Below are positions 13,701-25,100 of a DNA stretch of 64,000 nt, in pieces (the first letter of the stretch is position 1; each line of letters starts with the position of its first letter). The translations under genes and the position numbers were made by a program. Below the pieces are notes generated by a model that saw only the letters and a program-made list of their open reading frames with translations, searched no databases and had not been told where the DNA came from. The stretch is taken from NCBI GenBank assembly GCA_030248215.1, contig JASANG010002074.1, positions 1-64,000 on the forward strand, given 5' to 3'. The stretch is from Enoplolaimus lenunculus. Lineage: Eukaryota > Nematoda > Enoplea > Enoplida > Thoracostomopsidae.

Positions 13701-16494
13701 TGTATACGCCCATTCTCAAAATTTACCACTTGGCGTCCCGTGGTCGCTTATTAGAAAAAGCATCCGTAAAATTCATTCCCTTCCAAACTAAAAACTAATC
13801 CCTCTTGACCAAAAGCCTCGAAACGCTGTTTTATTTGAATTTAGATAGACAAAACTCTTCCCTGAAATCCAAACCACTCGCCAGCGCTGTTTTAAACTCA
13901 ATACTTTTCTTGCGTGTCGATACCTTTCAAGTGCTGCTCGAGCTGAATGAATGTTACAAAATTGAAAATTCTTACGTTGATTGGTCGTTAATTACCCTGT
14001 CTAACGATCGTAAGCGCTGGGGCGTCTTCTCAAACTACATTCCTGGTCGTGTAGACTCTGTAAAACTAAACGGAGAAAGAGTTCGGCGAAACAACTAGGG
14101 GACACATGGAGACGTAGTTTGAGATCCACAACCTAGGCCAAACGTTATTGCTTCCTTCCAAGCCAATGCCTCCAAGAGCTTGAGCAGCAACGTCACTTTT
14201 AGTTCAGGTATGAATTGGGGTTTATACGATCCCCCTCTTAAGCTTTGCATCAATGAAAGCATATCATTAAACTCACTGTAACTTTAAAAGTCATGAAACC
14301 CCCAATTTTAAATAGGGCTTATGCATTTTAAGTTTATGCGGCATAAAAGGGCCGGCGATACAAAAAAAGACAAAAGAAAATTTCCCGGATGTTGTATAAA
14401 GGGGAGAGGGGCAGCCGATACACCTGGGTGTAGTCTGAAGCTGAAAAGCCGTTGATGGTCTATAAGACACATTGACGTGGGCACCCCGCTTAACAGCAAC
14501 TCACTCCCACTCTCTGAGCTCGAAAATTCTTCCCCTCCACACGCAAGCCGTCCTGATACCTCAATTTCGAACTTCTCCAATACCCCGCAACTAAGTTCAG
14601 TTTGCTCAACCGTCCGTGAAATTACGTGTTACCTAGCCATTAATTGCACAATTCAGGTGGACGGGACACAGGGGGCACCAACCCTAAATGCGCATGCAGC
14701 AGAAAACCGGATGATGCTCATCCAGGGCGCTCGGACCGGTGCCTACGGGTCCAACCCGTGTCAAAACGTGCCTAACTTGGAACTAGCATTAGCTACCTAT
14801 GAAGGCGCAGGCAATACCACAGCTATCAAATCAACCAAGCCCTGTCAGTCACTTTCTCGCCTCAATCCGCGAACTCATTTGGAAATTCAGATACAACTCT
14901 GTAATTGTCGCAAAATTCGTTTTCCTGCCCCCCTTTAATTTTGGCGTCTGTACTGACCGACGCCGCTGTACATCTACCGCTAATTGTATATTACATTTTA
15001 TTGCGTTTTACTAGCCATCAACGAGGGCTAGATAGGGTTGGAATTTCAGAGTGCGCTTGCGGTCTCACAACCTAGTCAAGAAAATTCTAAAAATTAATAT
15101 AGCCTTACACCTTGCCAATACATGCAGAAAAGCGCAACAATACGTAATTAAACACACACAAAACAAGGTGTATGTAACATATCAAGAAAAGAAGCGAGTC
15201 CTGAGTCGTATATTAATTGATGTCTGAACCCGAGAGCAGGCACTCCCCTTTTTCTGCTTAGCCCATATGCCTAATGTTTGGTCATTCCTCCGATGAAAAA
15301 ATACTCTCCGCCGTTCGCCCCACAGCGTGTGTGTTTGCACAATAGATTTCAGCTCACCCCAGAAAGGAAGTTTTAATCACAACTAGTCCTCTTATGTGAT
15401 ATTCAAATACCTAGATAAAATTTGAACAGTAACGTCTAGTCAGTATAAGGGTGATATCTAGTCAGTGAATCGGGGCAACAAGGCAATCAGCGACATTTTA
15501 GAAGAGTGTTGAGTCGAACTATGACTTAGCCAAACACTAAGAGGCATAAAAAACAAAAGTGCAATACATTGAATATCAATACAAAATAGTAAACACCATG
15601 TATATGAGATAACCAACACTGTTCATGCCAGTGATAGAACAACAGGAACCCGAATTATGACACCAGATTAGCCCTTGGCTGTGGCACAGATCCATATGTT
15701 TCCACCAACCGATTTAAACAGCCCTCCTGCGAATGTTCCCCAAGCCCAAAATTATTCGCTTCGACGCACACTCAGATTCTACTGTTTGAACGTCCCACAA
15801 AATGTCCCAAAGGTGAGAGCCGGGACCGGAGGGGTTCAAACACCGATATTGAGGGATGGTTGATTCCAAAGAAAATAAGCGAATATAGTCAGATACTAGC
15901 GACGTACAGATATACGTACCACAAATAAGGCATAATAATTGCAATTACAATTGCAATAATGATAATTGATAATGATTCACAACAACAATGCGCCAACACG
16001 CCAGACTATTCAGGCCTAGGTCTATTGATCACAGTAGCCATTACGAATCCCTAGAAAGGTGGTAGCTAAAATAATGTGTCCCTGACAATATCTCTGGATG
16101 AAACCTTGGAAGTAAACCTAACTAAAGTCAACTGCAATTTTAGTTATTGCTTGTATTAATACGGGAAACTTGCAAGTTTGCCCTAAATATTTCTCTCAGC
16201 TGGACTTTTTTACACCTGCCATCTTAACACCAAGAATTTGAAACCGATCAAAACTACGTTAATGCATACGACGAATTTTCAGTACCTTTTAATCTAACAG
16301 TAAAACGTTTCTTGCGCTTCAAAATTGACTCGAATTCTTTTACTATTTTCATAGGTGAATATAACGAATTTGAATGTGTGGAAGACGGCGATGTAACTTG
16401 CATCGAAGGAGAAGACGTTTGCGATGGTTATCAAGATTGTGACGATGCAAAAGATGAAGAAGATTGTGCCAATTCAAATAAACTAAAAAATTAA
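7737..16494 (+). CDS. LDLa gene 1: small type II membrane protein with three LDL-receptor class A domains
   Basis: Four exons: 7,737-7,854, 8,561-8,704, 8,958-9,068 and 16,355-16,494. Introns are GT-AG and all junctions are phase 1. The product is 170 residues. Exon 1 gives a basic tail (MDRRLTKLR) then a hydrophobic core of about 17 residues without an obvious cleavage site, suggesting a signal anchor with the C-terminus outside. Exons 2-4 each give one LDLa domain with six cysteines and the acidic calcium-binding signature (DCDDWSDE, DCKDSSDE, DCDDAKDEED). The first Cys of domain 3 is split across the exon 3/4 junction. LDLa modules are calcium-dependent ligand-binding folds; the ligand is unknown. 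Intron 3 is 7.3 kb and full of repeats. The start is the first ATG after an acceptor-like AG. Paralogues lie at 22,108 and 46,889. The exon structure is well supported and the role is unknown. Confidence 0.86.
9154..9647. mobile_element. Family C short DNA transposon, copy 2, in intron 3 of gene 1
   Basis: It begins TACTATAGTGACCCGAATAA and ends in a degraded CTACTGTA. Its internal blocks match the copies at 2,336 and 27,778. It lies 85 bp inside intron 3, so it does not touch the splice site. No coding capacity. Confidence 0.68.
9648..10989. other. Intron 3 of gene 1, unassigned part
   Basis: No gene is supported. Segments at about 10,420-10,500 and 10,720-10,800 resemble segments at 51,085-51,140 and 51,260-51,350, downstream of gene 3. 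They may be remains of an older shared repeat. The open frame at 10,662-10,895 lies across this repeat. Confidence 0.4.
10990..11975. repeat. Degenerate tandem repeat, about 150-160 bp period
   Basis: A block containing TGCAAATTAGCTATTAGC, then ATCGGTTTTGGAGGTTTG, then CTCGCACCCAAAAACC, then TAATAATTATTGAAAT recurs about six times with substitutions and small indels. It is a diverged intronic minisatellite, with no reading frame kept open across units. Confidence 0.8.
11976..12240. repeat. Conserved repeat tail with a GACAGACG array
   Basis: It follows the tandem repeat directly. It has AAAATCGGTTCTGCCGTTCT, then a run of GACGGACAGACG units (about 12,090-12,147), then an inverted pair built on CTCCGAGCTTCGCTCAGAG. 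Similar tails end dispersed repeats in many invertebrates (general knowledge), so this may be the end of an element whose body is the tandem block. Confidence 0.55.
12600..13510. repeat. Degenerate tandem repeat, about 180-190 bp period
   Basis: Four to five units share GGATCCGTAA, ACACGTAAAATTT, GGTCAGGGTGGTTTTCTT and CGAATGGTAT in the same order. Divergence is high, so the array is old or evolving quickly. It lies in intron 3 of gene 1 and is non-coding. Confidence 0.75.
13511..16354. other. Intron 3 of gene 1, unrecognised sequence
   Basis: Open frames at 13,805-14,098 and 14,477-14,938 (the latter starting at GTG) have no motif I recognise and no supporting context. They are not called as genes. 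I see no transposon ends or tandem structure here. Confidence 0.4.
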
Positions 16495-16579
16495 ATTTTA
16501 TAACATCTAATGCAGTTTTTCAGCTTGACGTTCATTTTAGTCAAATTTAACATAACGAAAATTAAATTTCGTGCTGCTC

Positions 16580-16717
16580 TTAGCTTAAGCTTTGACTAAT
16601 TTGTATTACTTGGCTTAAGCTTAGGCTTAGGCTTAGGAATATGCTCAATCTTACGCTTAGGCTTAGGCTTAGGAGTATGCTTATAATACTGTTCCACCCC
16701 TGTTCTTTACATTGGCC
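16580..16717. mobile_element. Family A hAT-like MITE, 5'-truncated
   Basis: The right terminus (CTGTTCTTTACATTGGCC, ending 16,717) and the GGCTTAGGCTTAGG interior are clear. The left end is degraded. It lies less than 100 bp after the stop codon of gene 1, so it may overlap the 3'UTR. Confidence 0.65.
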
Positions 16718-17800
16718 CATCCTCGTAACATTAAATAACTAACAATCAATCCAGTTTGTTGTATTTTTTGCAAAAATTTAAAGAAAGATACGAAGATTTA
16801 ATGTGCTTTTTATTGCTGGTATCAGTTAATATTGTAACGAAACAGGCACGAATCCCGGATTTTCAAGAAGGGTGAAGGCTCAACTGCAACCGAGCAGGAG
16901 ACGACATGATGATTATAGAGAATATATTTTGAAATGCTTTAACTTTAACACATTTATTACGTTGCTAATCAGAATTTCAACGCTAACATTAGTTGTACTT
17001 GTAGCACTTAATGTGGAACGTAAAATTGACAGGGTAAATATACTTTTTATCTTTTTAAATTGTACAATTTTCATGTATATTTTTGCAAATATCAGAATGT
17101 TTGAAATTGGCAAATTGCGCCGAATGCACAAACCGTTTTCGTCTTCTGTTGAAATTTATCGCCATATTTTGCAACGGTTTGGCTAAAAAACACATTCCCG
17201 CAGAGCCTATTTTGGAGAGAGTCAATTTGACTCGCCATTTTTTGCAGTCCATGCCGAATGTTTTGAAAGAATAAATATTTACCCGGTCTGAGTTATTCTT
17301 CGCTGAATACTAGCAGAGGATTTTGTATACTTTACAGAGACGGCGTATATATGGCCATCGAAGACAATGTTGGTAGAGCCGAGTCTGTGCCTCACGGAGG
17401 ACCCGAGTATAGGTCAGGTCTCCTAAAAGGCCATTGAAGTCAGTATGTAAATGATTGGAACCTGTTTTCGGTCTGCCGACGCCTTATGTAATCGTAAAGA
17501 ACTCCGTGCAAAAATGTAAATAAGGTGTAAACGAACAGTAAAGAAAACGGAAACCAGATATTGAGGGTTTGGGAAGTTCAAAATATGTCTGAATCATCAC
17601 CCAATTCAATTGAGACTTCTAAAATTTTGAGGAAAAAAGCGACTGTGCTCAAAATTTTTTTAAACTTTATGCAAAATAATTCAATTTCTTTCGAATTGAC
17701 CAATTTAGCATACATCATGAAAAATTGAAGGGCGGGACAGGAAATGGGTGCGGGTTTTGACATTGGTAAAAAGTTTCGTATAAGCGGTGAAAATCACATA
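16718..17800. other. Intergenic, between gene 1 and satellite
   Basis: No gene is supported. About 17,210-17,250 holds a fragment resembling the GTCAATTTGACTC element at 62,015-62,205. The open frame at 16,872-17,186 starts at GTG and is rejected. Confidence 0.4.
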
Positions 17801-19338
17801 TGAATTCAAAACATGAGATATTTACGCTGTGGGCTTATCAAAATCAAAACTATTGGACGCTGCGGAAACGGTTGGAGCGAGAGAATCTGTACCGAAGGAT
17901 TGAATGTAGGCGGCTGTGCCATTCTCAATCATATTTTAGACTAAAAACGGAAATACAAACTAAAACCACACCCAAAAACTACACCTAGAAAGAGTCCCAA
18001 GCTCCACATAGTCTCTAATGTGGTGTTCACGTTATAACTGGGGCAGCATGGAACACGTTTTGTCCCTATGGCTATAGCTGGCAACATTTTGTCGGACCGT
18101 TTATCCGCTATCAAATTCAAAACATTTGAATTGTCTGCTATCCTGATGTGACATCTACAGTTTGTACTGCAATATCATATGATATTCCAAATATTCTCTG
18201 CGAGTATCATATGATATGTTTGAAAATGTCTGCAAAGTTGTGGTAAACTAGCTTGATTGTCCTGTAGAATGTCATATGATACCAAAAATTGAAATTTGAA
18301 TTATTCGTACTTAGGAGTATATTTTGGAAAAAATTCAGCGAGAAACAAAAACTTAGAAGCTAACTCAACTTTCGAAATCATTTAATGCTACATTATCCGA
18401 CGTTTCACTGTTCTATAAGCGCGCACAAATCCCATTGTCCTTCATAATATCATATAATATTTGGTAGAATTTAGGAATATCATATGATATTCGCAAAAAT
18501 ATCTCGCAGTATCATATGACAAATGGCTATTTGTATACGATGATCGCTTGAGATCAGCGATTTGTAAGTCAATGTCATGTGACATTCACATTTTGTCTAC
18601 ATAACCGCTATTCGGATCACAAAATTTTATGTTGACGTCAAATCAACTTGGACAAAACGTGTTCCTAGCTGCCCTAGTTATAACGTGAACCCCGCATAAT
18701 TTAAAACATTACAGATAATCACGCCGCGGGCTTATCAAAATCAAAACTATTGAACGCTGCGGAAACGGTTGGAGCGAGAGAATCTGTACCGAAAGAGGAA
18801 TGTAGGCTTCTGTGCCACTCCCAATCATATCTCAAACTAAAAACTGAAATACAAACTAAAACCACACCCGAAACTACATTTTAAAATAGTCCCTAGCTCC
18901 ACCTAGTCTCTAATTCAAAACATGAGAGATAATTACGCCGAGGGCTTATCAGAATGAAAACTAGTGGACGCTGCGGAAACGGTTGGAGCGATAGAATCTG
19001 CACCGAAGGAGAAATGAAGACGGCTGTGCCACTTTCAATCATATTTCAAACTAAAAACTGAAATACAAACTAAAACCACACCCAGAACTACACCTTAAAA
19101 GAGTCCCTAGCTCCACCTAGTCTCTAATTCAAAACATGAGACATAATTACGCCGCGGGCTTAACAAAATCAAAACTAGTGGACGCTGCGGAAACGGTTGG
19201 AGCGAGAGAATCTGCACCGAAGGAGAAATGAAGACGGCTGTGCCACTTTCAATCATATTTCAAACTAAAAACTGAAATACAAACTAAAACCACACCCAAA
19301 ACTATACCTTAAAGAAGTCCCTACCTCCACCTAGTCTC
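17801..19338. repeat. 214-bp satellite array, four units, split by a transposon
   Basis: Units start at about 17,801, 18,697, 18,911 and 19,125, with a 214-bp period. They share GCTGCGGAAACGGTTGGAGC, ACTGAAATACAAACTAAAAC and AGCTCCACCTAGTCTCTA. A family B element (18,019-18,696) separates unit 1 from unit 2. Another unit is in the copy at 530-665. Confidence 0.88.
18019..18696. mobile_element. Family B Harbinger-like MITE, copy 1
   Basis: It starts TGTGGTGTTCACGTTATAAC, ends GTTATAACGTGAACCCCGCA, and is flanked by TAA (18,016-18,018 and 18,697-18,699). Intact satellite units read CTCTAATTCAAAAC across the same point, which gives the empty site. A TWA 3-bp duplication with GC-rich ends fits PIF/Harbinger. 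The interior has about six TATCATATGATA-type palindromes. No coding capacity. Confidence 0.85.
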
Positions 19339-20375
19339 TACTTAGGCTTAGGCTGTGTTTTAGAAAGTAAAGACTTTAAAATCAAGATTATGGCGACAGT
19401 GTCGCAATGTAGACGTTACTTTGGCCCTGTGTGGCCACTGAATACTGTTTCATATTTATACTGAGTTCTAATTGTGGGGCTCGGTCGAAGTATGCAAATT
19501 AGGTAGAGACGCCCAGAGGAGTAGCCAGGACCAGATCCAGTATCAGATCAGGTTACTTTAAAGTTGCAGAGTATTTTTACACTTGATTTTAATTTAAATT
19601 TGCTGAGCTTTGGGTGGAATTGAAGTTTGTTTCGTTTAGTAAGTGGAGGAATCTTAAGATTGCCACGAAGGCGAACATGCAAAGGAAACTAAGGGATTGT
19701 GTTGTTTTGGGTGGCACATAGCGCGGATTGCGCAGTATTTTAATACTGGGGCTTATGGAGTAACGGAAACTTGAGGAATTTCAAAGTTTTGGGAAAAGTG
19801 AAGTGATTCTAACGCGGTTAATTTCACTGTTCTTAAACCGGAGAAAGCCACTCTAAACGGGGTTACTTCTAAAGAAGCTTGGTGTAACTCTAATGTTGTT
19901 AAGATTGCATGGCTTTTGGAAAAATTTTGTGTAATTCTAACGGGGTTAGGATTGCATGGTTTTAGGGAAACTTGGAGAACTTTGGTATATTGTGGGCAAG
20001 TGGCTGGAATAAACTAGAATTTAGGCACAGTGTTCACATAGCGTTCGGATCAGGCTACGGCAATTAGAACGCTATTTCTTGTAGCCGTAATTGTGTGTAA
20101 TTTGTTGTTATTTGGGTATTCGGGTGGGGGCACTAAATATTCAACCGGCCGAGTCACTGAATTCGGCTCCTACCGTAATATCGAGAGAGAACAGAATTGA
20201 GTTCTGATTTGGGGCCTTTGAAACTAGTAAGCAGACTGTTTGGTAGCCAACATTTTGTAATTATTTTGCCAATCACTGGAGTATTTGCATCAGCTAATGC
20301 TATTTGATTATGGCATTAATGTAGTAACCAATCACAAGGCGTGAACTTGAAGCAGAGAAAGAATTATGTCGGTTA
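19339..20375. repeat. Dispersed repeat, copy 2 (satellite-linked)
   Basis: Positions 19,339-19,437 and 20,182-20,370 match 665-960 in order. The block between them (about 19,438-20,181) is absent from the first copy, so it is either an insertion here or a deletion there. No coding region. Confidence 0.7.
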
Positions 20376-20568
20376 AACAGATGCGTGCAGAATTCAGAAA
20401 ATGCGCACGTAGCTTGCACCCATGCAATTATATTGCTACCCCTCCCGATGGTTTGGTCTTTGTTTTAAGTAATCTCATAGAGCACACAAAAAGTAGTAAA
20501 TATCAAATGAACAAGATTACGAGACATGTTAACAAATGCACTTATTGCGTAGTAGGCATTAAAATATT

Positions 20569-20771
20569 AGCCAATGTTACTTTTATGGGCGTAACAGTAG
20601 ATTAAACGTATTCCTAAGCCTAATCCTAAGCCTAAGCGTTGCAAAAATGTATTCCTAAGCGTAAACCTAAACCTAAGCGTAAGTCAAAGCAAAAAACGTA
20701 ATCTAGAATCTAAACCTATTCTTTTATAGACCCATCAGAAACCTGGACGCCCCTTTAAAGTAACATAGGCC
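20569..20771. mobile_element. Family A-like hAT MITE (GTTAC-type ends) with perfect 8-bp duplication
   Basis: The ends are AGCCAATGTTACTTTTATGG and CCTTTAAAGTAACATAGGCC. They are flanked by AAAATATT on both sides (20,561-20,568 and 20,772-20,779). The interior again consists of CCTAAGCC-type repeats. The termini differ from 4,229-4,447, so this is a sister subfamily; other members lie at 40,449-40,615 and about 23,040-23,200. Confidence 0.85.
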
Positions 20772-20779
20772 AAAATATT

Positions 20780-21617
20780 TATTGCAGAATGTTCATCGTA
20801 TCTACGCGTGTAGACAGGTAGGTTGAATAGGAATGTTTTTGTCGAATTCATGAGTCGCTAACACAAATGATTCTTTAGCGCGCAATAACTATACAAAACA
20901 GTGCTATTTCAGTGAATTTTACATCTGTTTGTCGTTCTACAAACTTATCAGTCAGTTGTCGTGTAAAATGTATCGTATTTGATGGTGAGAAAATGTCAAT
21001 GCTTTTCGCCAATTTGTTACAGATTATCGGGCCCATGTATAGATCACGGGCGGAACGTTTTTCTGTGGGACTAAAAAAGTAAGCTTAATCGAAAAATTTT
21101 CAGTTTACTATCTATAACCCCTTCTCTCATTGAGTTGCCTGTTGGCAACTCAGTGCAGTGTATATACGTTAAATAGTATATATCGCACCGTGTTTAACAA
21201 TTGCAACACGTATACATAGTACTAAATCACCACACGACGTGAGAGCCCCCTCGGGCTCGAGCGTCAAGTTCCTATAGCTGAGTTGTGACGGTATACGCCT
21301 CCCACTCCAGTCACTGGAGTTCGAATCCTAGCATAAAAGTATTTCTCAGGGGAAATAGGAAATATTCATGTGAGAAAGGATTAATCTTTAGGCTCATTGT
21401 TTTTGCTTTGCTTTGCTTCGCTTACGCTTACGCTTACGTTTATTTAGTGCAATTGCAAACAGCTGATAACTTGTGGTATAATCTATCGAAATGAATTATA
21501 TTCAAAAGTTGAGATAAAATGAGCAGGAGAATGCTGGTCTCACGCATTTTTTGTTATGTCAAGATTAATCAAACCGTATACCTAAGTTAGCATCAATGCG
21601 AAAACTTTAAAAAAATT
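20780..21617. other. Intergenic with repeat fragments
   Basis: No gene is supported. A family A end-fragment begins at about 21,030 (GGGCCCATGTATAGATCACG). TGAGTTGCCTGTTGGCAACTCA at about 21,131 is a near-perfect palindrome, echoed at about 27,187-27,210. A tRNA-derived block follows and is listed separately. Confidence 0.4.
21265..21340 (+). repeat. tRNA-derived sequence (SINE head or tRNA pseudogene)
   Basis: An A-box-like TAGCTGAGTTG and a B-box-like AGTTCGAATCC lie about 40 bp apart, as in RNA polymerase III tRNA promoters. A convincing acceptor stem is not seen, so a functional tRNA is unlikely. The sequence just upstream (CGGGCTCGAGCGTCAAGTTC) recurs at about 47,168, which supports a dispersed SINE. 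Confidence 0.45.
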
Positions 21618-21816
21618 GGCCCATGTAAAGATTTGGGGCGGAACGTTTTTCTATGCGACTAGAAAAGAATAATCTTAAGCTTTTTAGACTATTTTTTGCT
21701 TGGCTTAAGCTTAGGCTTACGCTTAGGCTTGGGAATACGCTCATCACGCTTAGGCGCAGGCTCACGCATTAGAATATTTTTATAATTTTGTTCCGCCCCT
21801 GTTGTTTACATTGGCC
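21618..21816. mobile_element. Family A hAT-like MITE
   Basis: It begins GGCCCATGTAAAGAT and ends GTTGTTTACATTGGCC, with GGCTTAGGCTTACGC-type repeats inside. Target duplications are not clear. Non-coding. Confidence 0.75.
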
Positions 21817-22060
21817 AAAATCGCGTCTTACTGTACGTCATAAGCATGCATTCATTCTTCGGGCCCAACATTTTATCACTAACATAAAAATCGACATTTC
21901 CGAGGTTTCCTAGTAGCTGTGCCCGGGAGGGGGGCGGATGAAGTTGACCAGTGTTGGATGTCGTCATCGAAAAGTCCTGAATGCACCCGTCTATCGTTGG
22001 GTTACAGAAGGCTAACAGTTAAAGTAGATTTAGAAAATTATTTCTACTGTTAAAACTGAG

Positions 22061-22107
22061 CATTTTAGCAATATTAAACGTATACACACTATTGTTTAAC
22101 TTTATTG
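22061..22107 (+). promoter_or_regulatory. Acceptor-like site upstream of gene 2 start
   Basis: CATTTTAG ends at 22,068, 39 bases before the ATG at 22,108. It is a possible cis or trans 3' splice site. The evidence is weaker than for gene 1 because of the distance. Confidence 0.25.
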
Positions 22108-25100
22108 ATGACGAGACGAAAATGTAAGAAGTTTGGCTGCATTGCAGTTGTTATACCATTCGCTACTGTACTTCTTTACATTTCTATACAACAAGAGTTT
22201 CGGTTTGGAGAAGCTATTTTGTCAATAAATGGTACAGTAGTTGGACCCGTAGCCAAGGAGGGGGCCAGGGGGGTTTCAGCCCCATGTGGAAAAATTTTGG
22301 GCCTCCCTAGAAAATTTTCAACCTGGCTTGTAAGTCATTGAAAACATATAAATGCCATTCCTGCAAAATTTTTAGGCGCCCCCTAGCAAGGTGAGCTGGC
22401 TACTGGCCTGACAGTATTAGATCGAAGCTAGCGGTGTTTGTAAGAATCAGTTTACAACCGGACGCCTGGTCCTGGATATAGACACAAAATCGACCTCCGG
22501 CTTCAGCCCCGATAGATTTTTTGGCCCGTGTAAAGATCAGGGGCGGAACGTTTTTCTATGAGTCTGTAATAGAGTAAGCTTAAGCTTTATACTATTTTTT
22601 GCTTGGCTTAAGTTCAGGCTTAGGCATAGGCTTAGCAATATGCTAGTTCTTACGGTTAAATTTAGGCTAAGACTTAGGCTTTGGCTTAGTAATATGCTTA
22701 TAATACTGTTCCGCCCATGTTCTTTACATTGGCCAATTTTTTGCGGAGGTTACCACAAATTTGGTAATTTGATAGCAAAACGTTTCGCTTATATAAACCG
22801 CGCTGTTTTGCGTGATCGTTATTAACTTTGAAACAATGAGATGAAATTTCTTCAAAAAAGTTTAACAAGTAATTTTAGGTAATAAATTTGCAAATTGAAT
22901 ATCGTTTTTATTGCATAATCGTGTTGCACATTGTATTTTATCGTTAATACTCTCGATCCGAACAAAAATTGGGTTCCGTAGATTGTTGCGGGCATATTTA
23001 AAGATTTTCAATGATAACCAGTCCGGCGGATTTTACTTTTAGCGCCGTACCGGTTTCTAGTTGGGTCTGTAAAAAAAGTAGGCTTTCATTCTAGACTACA
23101 TTTTTTGCTTAGGCTTAGGCTAGGAATACGATTTTGCAACGCTTAGGCTTGGGCTTAGGCTTAGGAATCCCACTTAATCTACTGCTACGGCCGTAAAATG
23201 CATAAACATACAAAATGCACTAAATATCATGATATTTAAGTTTGTTGTTTCGGAAACAAAACAAAACCAAATGCATATTTCTAGATATTTACTTGCTTGA
23301 GAAATATTGAGATTACTGTATGGAATTATGGGATATTTCGGGATTAATAAGACGGTTTAAAACCTATTATCCTGTCTTGGATCCGGTGGATTTGGCACTG
23401 GTTCTATTACTCGTCTGCGGAAGCATCTATGTATTAATTTGGAAGTCTTGCTTTTTATGAGCACGTAAATGATATATTTTGAACCCAACCGTTAACTGGT
23501 TTTGGACAGAAAATATCGCATAGCCCAATTGGAAACTTTTCTAACACATTTTTACCACTTCTTACGTAAAATAGACCATGAGCTACTCAGCACAAATTGG
23601 GTAATATTTGAAATGTTACACAATCCAGAAGCGTATACAAGGGGAAATAGGCGAGATGACGGTTCCAACGAAATTCAGATTCCGGTTAAAATTCCGAAAA
23701 AATTTCGGTTACGATTTCGATTCCGACTGGCTTCTATTCCGATGCTGGAATTCCGATTTTTCGGTTATGAGTTCTTAAGCTGATTGAACTTAAATTTTGC
23801 CTATTTTTTCGTTTGTATGCAAATCTGTTTGTTTTTGTTAGTAAGCATTATTAGAAGCAGAGTAAATTTTTTCGCTGATAGGCTGAAAACCTTAAACTCT
23901 ACTTTTAAACGAATAACAAGCTAAACGCAAAATTCTACTTCATAGCGGCAAGCAGCAATGTTAGCCCCGCTAGCAGGGTTCCAACGGAATTTCGATTCCG
24001 GCTATAATTCTGAAAAAATTTAGGTTCCGATTCCGATTCCAACTGGCTTATATTCCGATGCCGGATTTCCGATTTTTCGGTTATTAGTTTTTAAGCCGAT
24101 TGATCTTAAAGTTTGCCTGCTTTTTTCTTTCGCTGATTGTCAAAATGTGACTGCAATTGAAAACTTTAAGCTCCACCTTTAAACGAATAACAAAATCCAA
24201 TTTAAAATTCTACTTCACAGCGGCAAGCAGTGATGTTAGCCCCACTAGTTCTGAAATATATAGCTCGACATTTGGTTCAACAGTATCCTTAAGTACTGTA
24301 GTGAAAACGAAGCTTCATTGAATTGGTAAATTTTCAAAAATTTGGGTCATGATTTCATGAGACTTCAGATTTAAAGTTTGAAATGCTCAAAATGCTTATC
24401 TGCATTTAAACTTAAGGCCAAGTTGTTTCTGTGCTTTTTGAAATGACATGCTGCTCTTAGAATTGGCAGGAACTCCATTAATATCATAATTTTACAGGTT
24501 ATTAGATCGCTAATACAGTCAGTTATACAAGCAATTTTTGCTGAAACTGTGAAAAAATACAGAAAACATACTGCAACAAAAACTCAAAAGTCATACACTT
24601 TAGTTTTTGGTATAATTACTAAAACTTAAATTCCGATTCCGATTCCGATTCCGACAAAATTTACTTCCGATTGGAACCCTGGACGAGATATTCCACCCGT
24701 ACAATTTCGAAAATACTAAAAACACTGACAGGCCGATCATATATCAAAGTGAAATCCACGCTACGCCTCTGACACAATGCGCAGCGTATAAAAATTAGGG
24801 GTAATAAGAGGGAGGTCGCCATTTTGAGTCCCAATGAACGCGAGTCCGTATCCCTAATAAGAAAAAACCTCTGTCATTTCACGTTAATACGCTGGTGACT
24901 GATGCTTTCACTTCACAAAAAACGCATATCGCAACAGCCACGATATGTGCGCCTGCAAGCTTCAATAGCCAAGAGACGGAAGCCAAAAAGCTTCAGTATC
25001 TCGGCCACTGAAGCCAAAGTTTCAGTTTATTGTATATTGATGCTTTTTGGTTTTGGAATCTCGGACACTGAGACTCGTATTGGCTTCAGTGACCGGGTTA

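Noticed and set aside
14477-14938. 153-codon open frame in intron 3 of gene 1
   Set aside because: Non-ATG start, low-complexity composition, no motif and an intronic location.
16872-17186. Open frame with a hydrophobic segment, at first taken as an extra LDLa exon 1
   Set aside because: It starts at GTG with no upstream in-frame ATG, and its candidate donor is phase 0 whereas the family uses phase 1.
20366-20605. Open frame after a dispersed repeat
   Set aside because: It runs into a hAT-like MITE and its target duplication, so it is chimeric chance sequence.
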